Assembly (NCBI GenBank): GCA_947644645.1
Contig: CANSAF010000029.1
Location: forward strand, 1 to 33,579
Direction of reading: 5' to 3'
Origin: an uncultured Sporosarcina sp.
Lineage (GTDB): Bacteria; Bacillota; Bacilli; Bacillales_A; Planococcaceae
DNA length: 33,579 bases
Part shown: positions 6,466-14,258 of the stretch, one piece after another
Layout: each line of letters starts with the position of its first letter
Position numbering within the stretch: the stretch's first letter is position 1
Made by a program: the position numbers and the translations under genes
Notes under the pieces: model-generated
Database searches by the model: none
What the model saw: the letters and a program-made list of their open reading frames with translations, nothing else
What the model was told of the DNA's origin: nothing

Positions 6466-7008
6466 ATGAACAATAAATTTACACCCAAATCATTGATATT
6501 AGAGCCATTGAATATAAATCATGCATCGAGGTTATTTGAGGTATTAAAAGATCCGAAAATTTATATTTATATTCCTGAGGATCCACCTGCAAGTGAAGAA
6601 GCTCTTGCGAATAAATTTGCTGTTTTATCCAAAGGAGCACCTTCACATTTGGATGAAGTTTGGTTGAATTTTGCGGTATATGATAGCGAAATATCAAAAT
6701 ATATCGGAACCCTCCAAGCGACACTATTCATGAACGATAAAAAAGCATCCATTGCCTATATCCTAAATTCGAATTATTGGGGAAGGGGATATGCTACGCA
6801 AGCGATGTCGTTGATGATAAATAAATTAATAGGGAAATATGAAATCATTGAATTTGAAGCGTGTATAGATACTAGAAATATTAAGTCGATTGAATTAGTT
6901 AAACGATTAGGGTTTGAGTATACGGGCTTTGAGGAAAATGCTGACTTTTTTGGTGGGAAACCGAGTCATGAGTATATTTATACTGCAAAAATTGAAGTCT
7001 TTCAATAA
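6466..7008 (+). CDS. GNAT-family N-acetyltransferase (RimJ/RimL type)
   Basis: 180 residues. The acetyl-CoA pyrophosphate loop is visible as NYWGRGYATQAM near residue 104, followed by the ACIDTRNIKSIELVKRLGF segment typical of Acetyltransf_3 proteins. These enzymes move an acetyl group from acetyl-CoA to a protein N-terminus, small molecule or antibiotic. The ATG has CGGGAGGAGAC upstream. Substrate cannot be deduced. It is followed 58 bp later by a lipoprotein gene on the same strand. Confidence 0.85.
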   Translation: MNNKFTPKSLILEPLNINHASRLFEVLKDPKIYIYIPEDPPASEEALANKFAVLSKGAPSHLDEVWLNFAVYDSEISKYIGTLQATLFMNDKKASIAYILNSNYWGRGYATQAMSLMINKLIGKYEIIEFEACIDTRNIKSIELVKRLGFEYTGFEENADFFGGKPSHEYIYTAKIEVFQ

Positions 7009-7066
7009 ACAGTACTTTCGACTAATTGGATCAGTTTATTCAATAATTAAAATGTTGAGGTGGAGT

Positions 7067-7531
7067 ATGAACTTATATTTGAAACTTTTTATAGCTGTAT
7101 TTTTTGTTTTAGCACTGACAGGCTGTTTTGGAGAAGACTATGATGTAGGGGTACCAACTGCCCATCTATACTTTGGTAGTGGTGATATACAATTAACAGA
7201 AGCGAATATCAGTTGGGAAACGCAAAGTGAGAATGTTCATGAAGCAATAGATGATGTTCATGAATTTGGACTAATTCAGGATGAAATAAAAGTCTCTGCA
7301 AATCAAGAAGCTACATTAGATTTTAAAGAAAATGAAAAAAATGGTGGAGATATTTGGACAGATCCAGAGATTACAGCTGTTCTAATTAGTGATGAGAAAC
7401 AAATTGAAATTGATATGAATGACCTTAGAGAATTTAGATTCCCGTCTGAAAAAGGAAATTATGTGTTAGAGGTTATATTTAAAAGTAACGCAGGTAGCGC
7501 GCAATATGTAGGGAATATTTTGATTCAGTAA
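7067..7531 (+). CDS. Putative lipoprotein of unknown function
   Basis: 154 residues from the ATG at 7067, just after GAGGTGGAGT; the frame is open further upstream inside the GNAT gene but without a start signal. The signal peptide ends in lipobox LTGC (Cys19). The mature part is acidic with repeated short beta-like segments and ends with VLEVIFKSNAGSAQYVG, suggesting an immunoglobulin-like or beta-sandwich domain. No family is recognised. Confidence 0.75.
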   Translation: MNLYLKLFIAVFFVLALTGCFGEDYDVGVPTAHLYFGSGDIQLTEANISWETQSENVHEAIDDVHEFGLIQDEIKVSANQEATLDFKENEKNGGDIWTDPEITAVLISDEKQIEIDMNDLREFRFPSEKGNYVLEVIFKSNAGSAQYVGNILIQ

Positions 7532-7755
7532 TTTTTAAAAAAGGTTGCATTTCTTGAATAATAAATTATAACGAATGTTAAAGAAAAGAGCTATGTTGTT
7601 GAGGTTCTAGATATCATAGCAACAGTAATCTTTTTTAGTTGGGGGATTTGTGAACTGTTCGAATCTTCCAATTGCAAAAGTTAGATATATATTGAAAGCA
7701 TAATATGAATTGATCTATCAACCTTACAGTCGACATAATTAGAGATACATGAAAA

Positions 7756-7780
7756 AACAAGACTTATGTAAAGTCTTGTT
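7756..7780 (-). terminator. Terminator of the minus-strand DinB gene
   Basis: Perfect 10-bp arms AACAAGACTT and AAGTCTTGTT around a 5-nt loop; on the minus strand a T-run follows. It lies 10 bp past the stop at 7790. The 258 bases between 7531 and 7790 otherwise hold nothing I can name. Confidence 0.8.
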
Positions 7781-7789
7781 TGGCATCAA

Positions 7790-8278
7790 TCAATCCCATA
7801 TGTCAGGTCGTTCAATTCCCATTGTTCGCATATAATCTAATAATTGCCCTGTATGCACGCTTTCGTGATACGCGATTCTGAGTAGAAAATCGCCTAATGA
7901 TCGGATATATCCTGTATAGCCTTTATCACTCAAATCTGAACGATCAATATTAATATTGGCTAGATCTTGTTTTGTCATTGATTTAATCAAGTTTAAAAAA
8001 TCTTCTCGATAGGGTAGTGAAAATTCGAGTTGTTCTTCAATTGTTGTAAACTCTCTTTCAGAATAAGGATATGTGGGATTTTCTAGACTTCCGCGATTTT
8101 GAATCATTTGATAGTAGTTATATTCAGATGCCAAAACATGTCTAATCATTTCAGCACATGTAAGGGCTTCATGATCCGGTTTCCAATTTAAAAGGTTTTC
8201 GGGAATGGATTTCCAAATTTTAATACTTCTACGTCTTACTTCCTCGAAATTCAAAATAATTAATTCGATTTCATTCAC
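7790..8278 (-). CDS. DinB-family protein
   Basis: 162 residues. The metal triad is visible as His47 (EMIRHVLAS) and His138/His142 (AYHESVHTGQLL), the family pattern of one His in helix 2 and HxxxH in helix 4. A putative thiol-dependent transferase or hydrolase in the cytoplasm; substrate unknown. The GTG at 8278 has AGGAG eight bases upstream. It is alone on the minus strand here, with its own promoter (TTGCCA-17-TATAAT) and terminator. Its promoter carries a palindrome that suggests repressor control. It is only distantly similar to the DinB protein at 4245. Confidence 0.87.
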   Translation of the reverse strand: MNEIELIILNFEEVRRRSIKIWKSIPENLLNWKPDHEALTCAEMIRHVLASEYNYYQMIQNRGSLENPTYPYSEREFTTIEEQLEFSLPYREDFLNLIKSMTKQDLANINIDRSDLSDKGYTGYIRSLGDFLLRIAYHESVHTGQLLDYMRTMGIERPDIWD

Positions 8279-8307
8279 TATTATCTCTCCTCTTTTCTTG
8301 TAATTTG

Positions 8308-8352
8308 ATTATACGGACTACGCGGAAAAATGGCAATATCATGATATATTGC
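8308..8352 (-). promoter_or_regulatory. Promoter and palindromic operator of the minus-strand dinB gene
   Basis: On the minus strand TTGCCA (8336-8331) and TATAAT (8313-8308) are separated by 17 bp, a near-consensus housekeeping promoter. Overlapping the -35 is the palindrome GCAATAT-N6-ATATTGC (8333-8339 and 8346-8352), a likely operator. Its ATATTGC half-site also occurs in the two brnQ promoter regions. Confidence 0.6.
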
Positions 8353-8380
8353 TAAGGTTTTTATGATTTCTGAATTAGGT

Positions 8381-8584
8381 GTAATCCTCATCTGTTCAGT
8401 TTTTGTATAAGTTTTAAAGTAATATAAGTTATTAGATTTGTGGTTATTGAACATAGTTTAAAGAGCTAGGTTACGTATAATAAGTATATTTGGAAAAGAC
8501 GGAATTTTGTAATGAAAGATGCTGTTTTTATGATAAAATAAGGATATTATCATTTGGTAATTTTGTAACGCAATCGGATTATTA
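8381..8584. repeat. Dispersed repeat copy A with conserved promoter-like core
   Basis: Aligns with 15444-15608 from GTAATCCTCATCTG to GATTATTA, with an extra ~40 bp in this copy. The best-conserved part is 8519-8562, from GATGCTGTTTTTATGATAAA through ATAAGGATATTA to TCATTTGGTAATTTT. It contains an extended -10-like TGATAAAAT (8531-8539). It precedes a small membrane protein gene; the partner precedes a lipoprotein gene. This explains most of the 358-bp gap 8279-8636. Confidence 0.8.
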
Positions 8585-8636
8585 TGATGTATTTAATATA
8601 GTAGGAGGGGAATGACCAGCGAAAGGGGAAAAGTGA

Positions 8637-8897
8637 ATGGTTGGAAAAATAGTTAGATATTTTTGGAATGCGATTTCGGGGATCTTTGTTTTGTTGTTTT
8701 CGTTGTGGTTAAGTGGTCCAGGAATAGCGGAAACCGACACGCCAACTTACAGATGGTACTTTTTACTGTGGTTTGTAGTTTGGGTAATCGGTTTCTTATT
8801 ACAGTTTAAGGAGCGATTTAAAGTTATAGGAGTCGTGATAACTCTCATTCCTTTCGTTTTTTATTTGGTAATATATTTACGGGCAGCATTTATGTAA
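8637..8897 (+). CDS. Small membrane protein, three helices, unknown function
   Basis: 86 residues with hydrophobic segments near 8-27, 40-57 and 63-82. The ATG has AAGGGGAAAAG upstream. The repeat at 8381-8584 supplies its probable promoter. No family recognised. Confidence 0.7.
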   Translation: MVGKIVRYFWNAISGIFVLLFSLWLSGPGIAETDTPTYRWYFLLWFVVWVIGFLLQFKERFKVIGVVITLIPFVFYLVIYLRAAFM

Positions 8898-8908
8898 CCA
8901 TACAAACA

Positions 8909-8942
8909 GGCACAATTCTGGTATACGGATCTGTGCCCTTTT
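8909..8942 (+). terminator. Probable terminator
   Basis: GGCACA (8909-8914) pairs with TGTGCC (8932-8937), then CTTTT. The stem is short and the loop long, so moderate confidence. Confidence 0.5.
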
Positions 8943-9044
8943 AAACAATAAGATCATTTAACGAACTAAAAGACAGGGGTTCAATTACAACATAATTTAG
9001 GAAGAGCAGGGGAGAAAGTAACGTATAAGAAATGGGGTGTTAAA

Positions 9045-9275
9045 ATGAATTTGTTATCTTGGATAACGATTGGTTTTATCGTAGTAGGATTTATTGCCCT
9101 TATTTCAATGAAAAAAAGCATGGAGGAAAGAGTGGCTTTAGCAATTGAAAACAAAGGCGGTATTGATGACAGGCAAGTATCACCTAAACCCGTTATATGG
9201 TGGATATGGGGAGCTGTTCTTTGGGGAATGATAAGTATCTTTTTAATCGTATGGTCTTTTTCTGTTTATACGTAA
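9045..9275 (+). CDS. Small membrane protein, two helices, unknown function
   Basis: 76 residues: helix near 4-21, a charged loop (KKSMEERVALAIENKGGIDD), then helix near 51-73 rich in tryptophan. The ATG follows GGGGTG. No family recognised. Confidence 0.65.
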   Translation: MNLLSWITIGFIVVGFIALISMKKSMEERVALAIENKGGIDDRQVSPKPVIWWIWGAVLWGMISIFLIVWSFSVYT

Positions 9276-9375
9276 AATGAATTTTGTGGACGGAGTCATT
9301 TATTTTTAGGAAAGACTGTATTAAAGCACGCGGGTCAGATTGTGAAGATAACGAGAGTAAAGGATGATAAATCAA

Positions 9376-9960
9376 TTGACTACGATTGGACTAATTCGGC
9401 ATGGGGTTACTGAGTGGAATGATCTTGGAAAAGCGCAAGGAGTATCAGACATTCCATTAAATAAATTAGGTGAAAAGCAAGCTTACAGTATTGGAAGCAG
9501 ACTGCTAAATGATGAAAAGTGGGATATGATTATTTCAAGTGACTTATCAAGGGCTGTTGAAACTGCACAGATAATTGGGAGTGTAATAAACATTTCAGTC
9601 AGTCATCATGATGAAAGAATCAGGGAGATAGATTGTGGAGAAATTGAAGGTACAACTGAACTAATACGGCAGGAAAGATGGGGGAGTAGTTGGCGTGAAA
9701 TAGACTTAGGTATGGAAAGTTATGAAGAGGTCGGAAAAAGAGGCATAGAGTTTCTTGAAGAAATAGTTCGCTCCTACAACGGCAAGCGAATATTAATAGT
9801 AAGCCATGGGGCCTTAATTGGTTTAACTTTACAACGATTACTTCCAAACGTATTTCAATCGACAAACATTGATAATACCTCGCTGACGATTCTGCATCAT
9901 AACAACGGTAATTGGGATTGTGCACTTTATAATTGCACAAAACATTTGGTAGGAGTATGA
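9376..9960 (+). CDS. Histidine phosphatase superfamily protein (phosphoglycerate mutase-like)
   Basis: 194 residues from the TTG at 9376, which lies nine bases after AAAGGATG; the ATG at 9364 sits inside that site, so I prefer the TTG, giving MTTIGLIRHG. The RHG signature near residue 8 carries the phospho-accepting histidine, and a second catalytic histidine is in VSHGALIGL near residue 141. The motif IISSDLSRAVETA is also typical. Such enzymes (GpmB, CobC, PhoE types) remove phosphate from small molecules in the cytoplasm. The physiological substrate cannot be told from the sequence. Confidence 0.88.
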   Translation: MTTIGLIRHGVTEWNDLGKAQGVSDIPLNKLGEKQAYSIGSRLLNDEKWDMIISSDLSRAVETAQIIGSVINISVSHHDERIREIDCGEIEGTTELIRQERWGSSWREIDLGMESYEEVGKRGIEFLEEIVRSYNGKRILIVSHGALIGLTLQRLLPNVFQSTNIDNTSLTILHHNNGNWDCALYNCTKHLVGV

Positions 9961-9984
9961 CTTCTATTTCATGACTTCTTACTT

Positions 9985-10285
9985 CATTAAAGGCTGCAAT
10001 TCTTTGTATCATACGTTTAGTTGATTGGAGTGAAGACGGTAACTCCGGGGATCTACGAAAGCCGTAAGGAAGAACGGATTTTGCGAGTAAAAACGTATCG
10101 TTAGGAGCATATTTTTACCTCTAGGGTTCGCCGCACGCTCTCCGAAACACGGGTGTCTAGAATGGAAATCATCAGTTTACACTGTTCAAAAATCGAGCGC
10201 GATTCTTAGTGAAGATTATTGGCGAAATAGCACGTCTGTAATGAGGTCCGTCTATATAGAGTCTATTTTTCAAATCTAAATATAC
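9985..10285. other. Non-coding stretch, probably a decayed dispersed element
   Basis: No credible gene from 9961 to 10540. The part from about 10017 (TTAGTTGATTGGAGTGAAGA, then CGGTAACTCCGGGGATC) resembles, from memory, a GC-rich repeat common between genes in Bacillaceae and Planococcaceae (GATTGGAGCGGAGGGCGGCGACTCC type), here strongly mutated. Local GC is higher than in flanking DNA. The rest of the gap holds terminators at 10286-10331 and 10500-10539. Confidence 0.35.
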
Positions 10286-10331
10286 AAAAATGCACATACT
10301 TCCAGACGTTTAATTGGATATGTGCATTTTT
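10286..10331. terminator. Bidirectional terminator
   Basis: Perfect 13-bp arms AAAAATGCACATA and TATGTGCATTTTT around a 20-nt loop, with A- and T-tracts that serve either strand. It separates the phosphatase gene from the minus-strand sensor operon. Confidence 0.8.
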
Positions 10332-10499
10332 ATATTTCGGGCTTACGATGGATTCTTCTGGATTATGAATATTGTTGATTTGTTAGATATTTTTTTAGTC
10401 AATCTCTGATTCAAAGTTACTCTTGGTTCTATAAATAATATCTTAGAATGGCTATCAACATTAAAAACTGAGATGTTATTTACCAATAAAATAATTAAG

Positions 10500-10539
10500 C
10501 CGGTGAACTGCACATTTTACATACAAGTTCATCGGTTTT
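10500..10539. terminator. Inverted repeat after the histidine kinase gene
   Basis: CCGGTGAACT (10500-10509) pairs with AGTTCATCGG (10526-10535) with one G-T. The T-run (TTTT) lies on the plus-strand side; on the minus strand the run is poor (CTTAATTATTTT). It still sits just past the kinase stop at 10541 and probably helps end that operon. Confidence 0.5.
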
Positions 10540-10540
10540 G

Positions 10541-11929
10541 TTATTCTTTCGGTAGTTCGAGCGTTACGGCAAAGCCGGCATATCGACTATGCCCAATTAT
10601 CATTATTCCATCATGAGATTCGATGATTTGTTTTACGATAAGCAAGCCTAAACCATGTCTTTGTTCAGTTGTGGCATCATCAATGATTAAATAATGAGTT
10701 GTCCTATTCAGCTTCTCGATGTATTCAGCAGTCGTTCCGATACCATCATCCTCCACTGTAATCGTACATTTGCTTTGTGTCGTATGAACCGAAACATAGA
10801 TTGTGCACCCGTTCTCATTATGATTGATGCAATTTTGAATAAGATTACTAATTGCTCTTTTCACTAAGTCCTCGTCAGCTTGAATAATACAAGAACTTAA
10901 TTTATCGTCAGTTTTCCATTTAATCGGATAGCTGTTTCCAATGTCATCATTAATAAAATCGACTACAACTTGCCGCACAAGTGCAACTATATTTACTTTT
11001 TTTTGATTTATCGGTTGCATATTGTATTCGAGCTTGGAAGCAAGGTTTAGGTTGTTAATCAAGTTACGCATTTTTTCGCTCTGACGAAGGATTACCAACG
11101 CTTTCCTCCGTTCTTCAGGAGTAAGATTTGAACTATCCTCAAGCTGTCCAGCATATCCCATTACCATTGAAAGTGGTGTTCGAATATCATGTGAGACACT
11201 TGCAATCCAATTTACTCTTGCTGTTTCTCTTTTTTCAAGTTCTCTTTCTTGAGACTTCAGAATTTGTGAAGCCTGATTAATATTCATAAATAATTCAGAT
11301 AGGACTCCTTTTTCTGGTAATTCAACCTGTTTTCTTGCTGCCAAATTTCGTATGCTTTGGACAATAGGATTAATAGATTTTGTTAGCCTTCCTGTTGTCC
11401 ATATATAGATAATAAAAATCAAAAAAACATTACAAAGTAGCACAACAAGAAATGTACGTGGAAGATCGACAATGAATTGGTAGTCCCAACTTGGTGATAA
11501 GTGTTTCCAATAGCTATTTTTAGGATAGCCAAGCACTAAAAGTCCATCCTCAGTGTCTCCTGTGTAAGTCGGATATCCTTCTATATAACCCGATGTGAGT
11601 GAAGATATATCAGATAGGGTGTATTTCTCAGGTATAGTATTGGGAAGATTATCCGTGTGCCATAGGATCGTTTTAGTATTGTCGCCTATCAAGACTGCCC
11701 AGATACTCTCATTTTTTAGATATGTTAGAGTGGCATTATCTAAGGCATATCCATTATCCGTTTTATATAGTGCATTTGCTGTCTCCTTCGCTATTGTGTA
11801 TGGTGAGTCACTCGGCGACTGATTAATTGAGATGAAAAATAGGACAAAAAAGTTTAGAACAAGCAGTAAAAATATACTTAGAAACAAAATGCCGATAAAT
11901 CGTCCTATCAACTTTGGTACACTGTTCAT
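10541..11929 (-). CDS. Sensor histidine kinase of an antimicrobial-peptide response system
   Basis: 462 residues. Two membrane helices (about 11-34 and 158-177) bracket a ~120-residue extracytoplasmic sensor domain; a linker follows, then the dimerisation domain with the phosphorylated His247 in SVSHDIRTPLS. The ATPase domain shows the N box (NLIQNCINHN), DDGIG and RHGLGL motifs, so it looks catalytically complete. Its start lies one base after the end of the out-of-frame response regulator reading frame, a standard regulator-kinase operon. Because a LanFEG-type exporter diverges from this operon, the kinase most likely senses a lantibiotic or other cationic peptide, as CprK, SpaK and similar kinases do. 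The ligand is inferred only from context. Confidence 0.9.
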   Translation of the reverse strand: MNSVPKLIGRFIGILFLSIFLLLVLNFFVLFFISINQSPSDSPYTIAKETANALYKTDNGYALDNATLTYLKNESIWAVLIGDNTKTILWHTDNLPNTIPEKYTLSDISSLTSGYIEGYPTYTGDTEDGLLVLGYPKNSYWKHLSPSWDYQFIVDLPRTFLVVLLCNVFLIFIIYIWTTGRLTKSINPIVQSIRNLAARKQVELPEKGVLSELFMNINQASQILKSQERELEKRETARVNWIASVSHDIRTPLSMVMGYAGQLEDSSNLTPEERRKALVILRQSEKMRNLINNLNLASKLEYNMQPINQKKVNIVALVRQVVVDFINDDIGNSYPIKWKTDDKLSSCIIQADEDLVKRAISNLIQNCINHNENGCTIYVSVHTTQSKCTITVEDDGIGTTAEYIEKLNRTTHYLIIDDATTEQRHGLGLLIVKQIIESHDGIMIIGHSRYAGFAVTLELPKE

Positions 11930-11930
11930 A

Positions 11931-12633
11931 TCAGCTCTCCCTTGTAATTAGCTTGTATCCCAACCCTTTAACTGTAATAAGCGATATCGGCTGAGATGGG
12001 TTATCTTCAATCTTTTGCCGAATGCGACGGATGTGCCATCAATGAGTTTTCATATCCAAAGGGATTGTCACCCCAGGCTGCTTCACAGAGAGCATCTATT
12101 GTTACAATCCGTCCTGTATTACGATAAAGTGCTAAAAGTAATGCGTGTTCTTTTGCCGTCAATGCAATATATTCACCGTCTTTAAAAACTTCAGCACGTT
12201 CGAAATCTATTTCGCTGTCTGATAATCTGACAAGAGGATTATCGTCCTTATAACTTCTTCGTAGAATTGCTGTAAGGCGAAAAATCAATTCTTTAGGCAA
12301 GAAGGGTTTAACTATATAATCATCTGCCCCATGGCCAAGTCCCTTCAACTTATCCTCGTCCTCACCACGAGCCGTTAGAAACAAGATTGGATAGTCAGCT
12401 ATGGTCTTCAGTTTTTCCATCAAAGAGAATCCATCACCGTCAGGAAGCATAACGTCGAGGATAGCAAGTTCTGGAGAATATTCCTCCGCTGTGGCTAATG
12501 CTTGCTTGACATTTTTTGCTGTACGTATATTTTTAAATCCTTCTTCTTTCAAAATAGAAACCACCATATCCAATAGTTGTGGCTCATCATCTACCAACAG
12601 GATCCGTTTTTGCTTCAAATAATTAAGTTTCAT
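11931..12633 (-). pseudogene. OmpR-family response regulator, frameshifted in the DNA-binding domain
   Basis: The receiver domain is intact: acidic pair Asp15/Asp16, phospho-acceptor Asp60 (AILDVMLPDGDGF) and Lys109 (IVKPF). The winged-helix domain starts normally, but after YENSLM the open frame gives AHPSHSAKD and stops at 12007 (208 residues). Two bases appear missing at 12036: the other frame continues HIRRIRQKIEDN and ends in VKGLGYKLITRES at the stop 11931-11933, one base before the kinase start. That is the expected recognition helix and wing, so the full protein would be about 234 residues. Either a real inactivating deletion or a sequence error. If real, the kinase lacks a partner that can bind DNA, and the divergent exporter may be uninducible. 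Confidence 0.88.
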
Positions 12634-12699
12634 TTCTTCGACCTCCCTTACACTTTATATTGTAGCGTAGATTTATGTTGTTTTCCCATACATTAAAAA

Positions 12700-12718
12700 A
12701 TGTAAGGAGGATGTAAGG
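12700..12718 (+). promoter_or_regulatory. Direct repeat, candidate response-regulator site
   Basis: ATGTAAGG occurs at 12700-12707 and 12711-12718, an 11-bp step, upstream of the exporter operon and in the divergent intergenic region. OmpR-type regulators often bind direct repeats at one-turn spacing. TGTAAGG also overlaps the regulator's own ribosome binding site on the minus strand (near 12650). Confidence 0.4.
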
Positions 12719-12783
12719 TAGTGAGAATGTTATTGCAAGGTTGGTCATGCAAACTGAGAAGTATAGAAGAAAGGAGCAGAACT

Positions 12784-13539
12784 ATGAATATCATTGAAAC
12801 ACATAACCTTACGAAAGCTTATTCTAATTTTACGGCTGTCTCTGATGTAAGTTTAAACATTCCTAAAGGCAAAGTATATGGATTTCTTGGTCCGAACGGG
12901 GCAGGTAAATCAACAACAATGAAAATGTTTTTAGGATTGACAAAACCGACAAGCGGGTCATTCGCGATAAACGGAAAGAAGTATCCCAACGACAGGATAC
13001 AAATTTTGAAAGAAGTTGGATCATTTATCGAATCCCCTGCATTTTACGGAAATCTCAGTGGAGAAGAAAATCTGGATATTATTAGAAAGATTTTAGATCT
13101 ACCCAAATCATCCGTTGATGAAGCCCTAGAGATTGTAGGACTGTCTCAATGGAAAGGTAGATTAGCAAAAAAGTACTCTCTCGGTATGAAACAGCGGTTA
13201 GGTCTTGCTAGTGCATTGATAGGCAGACCGCCCATCTTAATACTTGACGAACCGACAAACGGACTTGATCCGATAGGTGTTCATGAAATTAGAGCGCTGA
13301 TTCGCTCTTTACCAGAAAAATTTGATTGTACTGTTATAGTATCTTCTCATTTGCTTTCCGAAATAGAACTAATGGCAGATAAAATCGGCATTCTTAATCA
13401 CGGGAATCTTCTTTTCGAAGGTACGATTGAACAACTAAAGCAACATGTTGCTGCTACAGGTTATCCGACTGCTAATTTGGAAGACACCTTCCTTGCGTTG
13501 ATTAATGAAGATAACACGCGGAGGGGTGAAGGGAGATGA
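12784..13539 (+). CDS. Lantibiotic-protection ABC transporter, ATP-binding subunit (LanF/BcrA type)
   Basis: 251 residues from the ATG at 12784, eight bases after AAAGGAG; the frame opens at 12721 without a start signal. Walker A GPNGAGKST (36-44), signature YSLGMKQR (131-138), Walker B ILILDE (151-156) and the H-loop in SSHLLSE are all present. The usual Q-loop glutamine is replaced by Glu83 (FIESPAFY), the E-loop seen in NukF/BcrA-type exporters. It overlaps the first permease gene by 4 bp. Together the subunits would expel a lantibiotic or similar peptide from the membrane. No lantibiotic biosynthesis genes are near, so resistance rather than self-immunity is likely. Confidence 0.9.
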   Translation: MNIIETHNLTKAYSNFTAVSDVSLNIPKGKVYGFLGPNGAGKSTTMKMFLGLTKPTSGSFAINGKKYPNDRIQILKEVGSFIESPAFYGNLSGEENLDIIRKILDLPKSSVDEALEIVGLSQWKGRLAKKYSLGMKQRLGLASALIGRPPILILDEPTNGLDPIGVHEIRALIRSLPEKFDCTVIVSSHLLSEIELMADKIGILNHGNLLFEGTIEQLKQHVAATGYPTANLEDTFLALINEDNTRRGEGR

Positions 13540-14258
13540 TCCTTTCTCAAGAGGTAAAAAAAGCGAAACGAACTGGCTTTATTCCAACTTTTTTAGTTGG
13601 CGGGTTGTTAGCGGCTATATTACCCGTTTTGAATACGGCAGTTCGTTCTGAAAATTATCTTGGTTTACCTGGTACACCTCTTCAAATACTTTTCGATGCA
13701 AATTGGTCAATGATGGCGTTGCTTAACATTTTACTAATAGTTGGGGGTGCTTGTCTGATGTATTATACAGAGTACGCAGACAATGCTATTCAAAAAATGA
13801 AATCTCTGCCAATAAAAGAAGGCATGATGTTCGTAGGAAAAGCTGTACTGTTGTCTACTATGTACGTAATCGTTCTAACTATTGAAACATTATCATTTAT
13901 ATTTAGTTCATATCATTGGTTTGGTTTGTACAACGGCTTTTGGCTAGAACTTGGTAAAAATTTTGGTTATGTTTTTTTGTTAGGATTGCCGAGCATTATG
14001 CTATCCCTACTTATCGCATCAGCCTTTAAAAATATGTGGATAGCCCTCGGAATTAATGTTATCGGTGTGTTTATGGCTATGATGATTTACAACATGAGTT
14101 TTATTTTATCATTGTTTCCATTTGCGATGCCTTTTCGGATTTTTGGAGGAACAGACCCCAATCGAGTTTTACAATTTATTGGTGCGGCTTTCATTGGCAT
14201 TATTGTTATTGGAATTTTAGAGTTTATATTCCTAAAAGTTAGGAGGTCATTCGAATGA
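13536..14258 (+). CDS. Lantibiotic-protection ABC transporter permease (LanE/MutE type)
   Basis: 240 residues, six predicted membrane helices, ABC-2-like. The N-terminus (MILSQEVKKAKRTGF) and the early IKEGMMFVGKA segment match the MutE/EpiE permease family by style and length. ATGA overlaps on both sides show strict translational coupling with the ATPase and the second permease. Confidence 0.85.
   Translation: MILSQEVKKAKRTGFIPTFLVGGLLAAILPVLNTAVRSENYLGLPGTPLQILFDANWSMMALLNILLIVGGACLMYYTEYADNAIQKMKSLPIKEGMMFVGKAVLLSTMYVIVLTIETLSFIFSSYHWFGLYNGFWLELGKNFGYVFLLGLPSIMLSLLIASAFKNMWIALGINVIGVFMAMMIYNMSFILSLFPFAMPFRIFGGTDPNRVLQFIGAAFIGIIVIGILEFIFLKVRRSFE

Noticed and set aside
6914-7066. N-terminal extension of the lipoprotein at 7067
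   Set aside because: It would overlap the GNAT gene and place the lipobox Cys at residue 70; the ATG at 7067 has its own SD.
12721-12783. Upstream extension of the LanF ATPase
   Set aside because: Opens at a GTG without SD; the internal ATG at 12784 follows AAAGGAG and matches family length.
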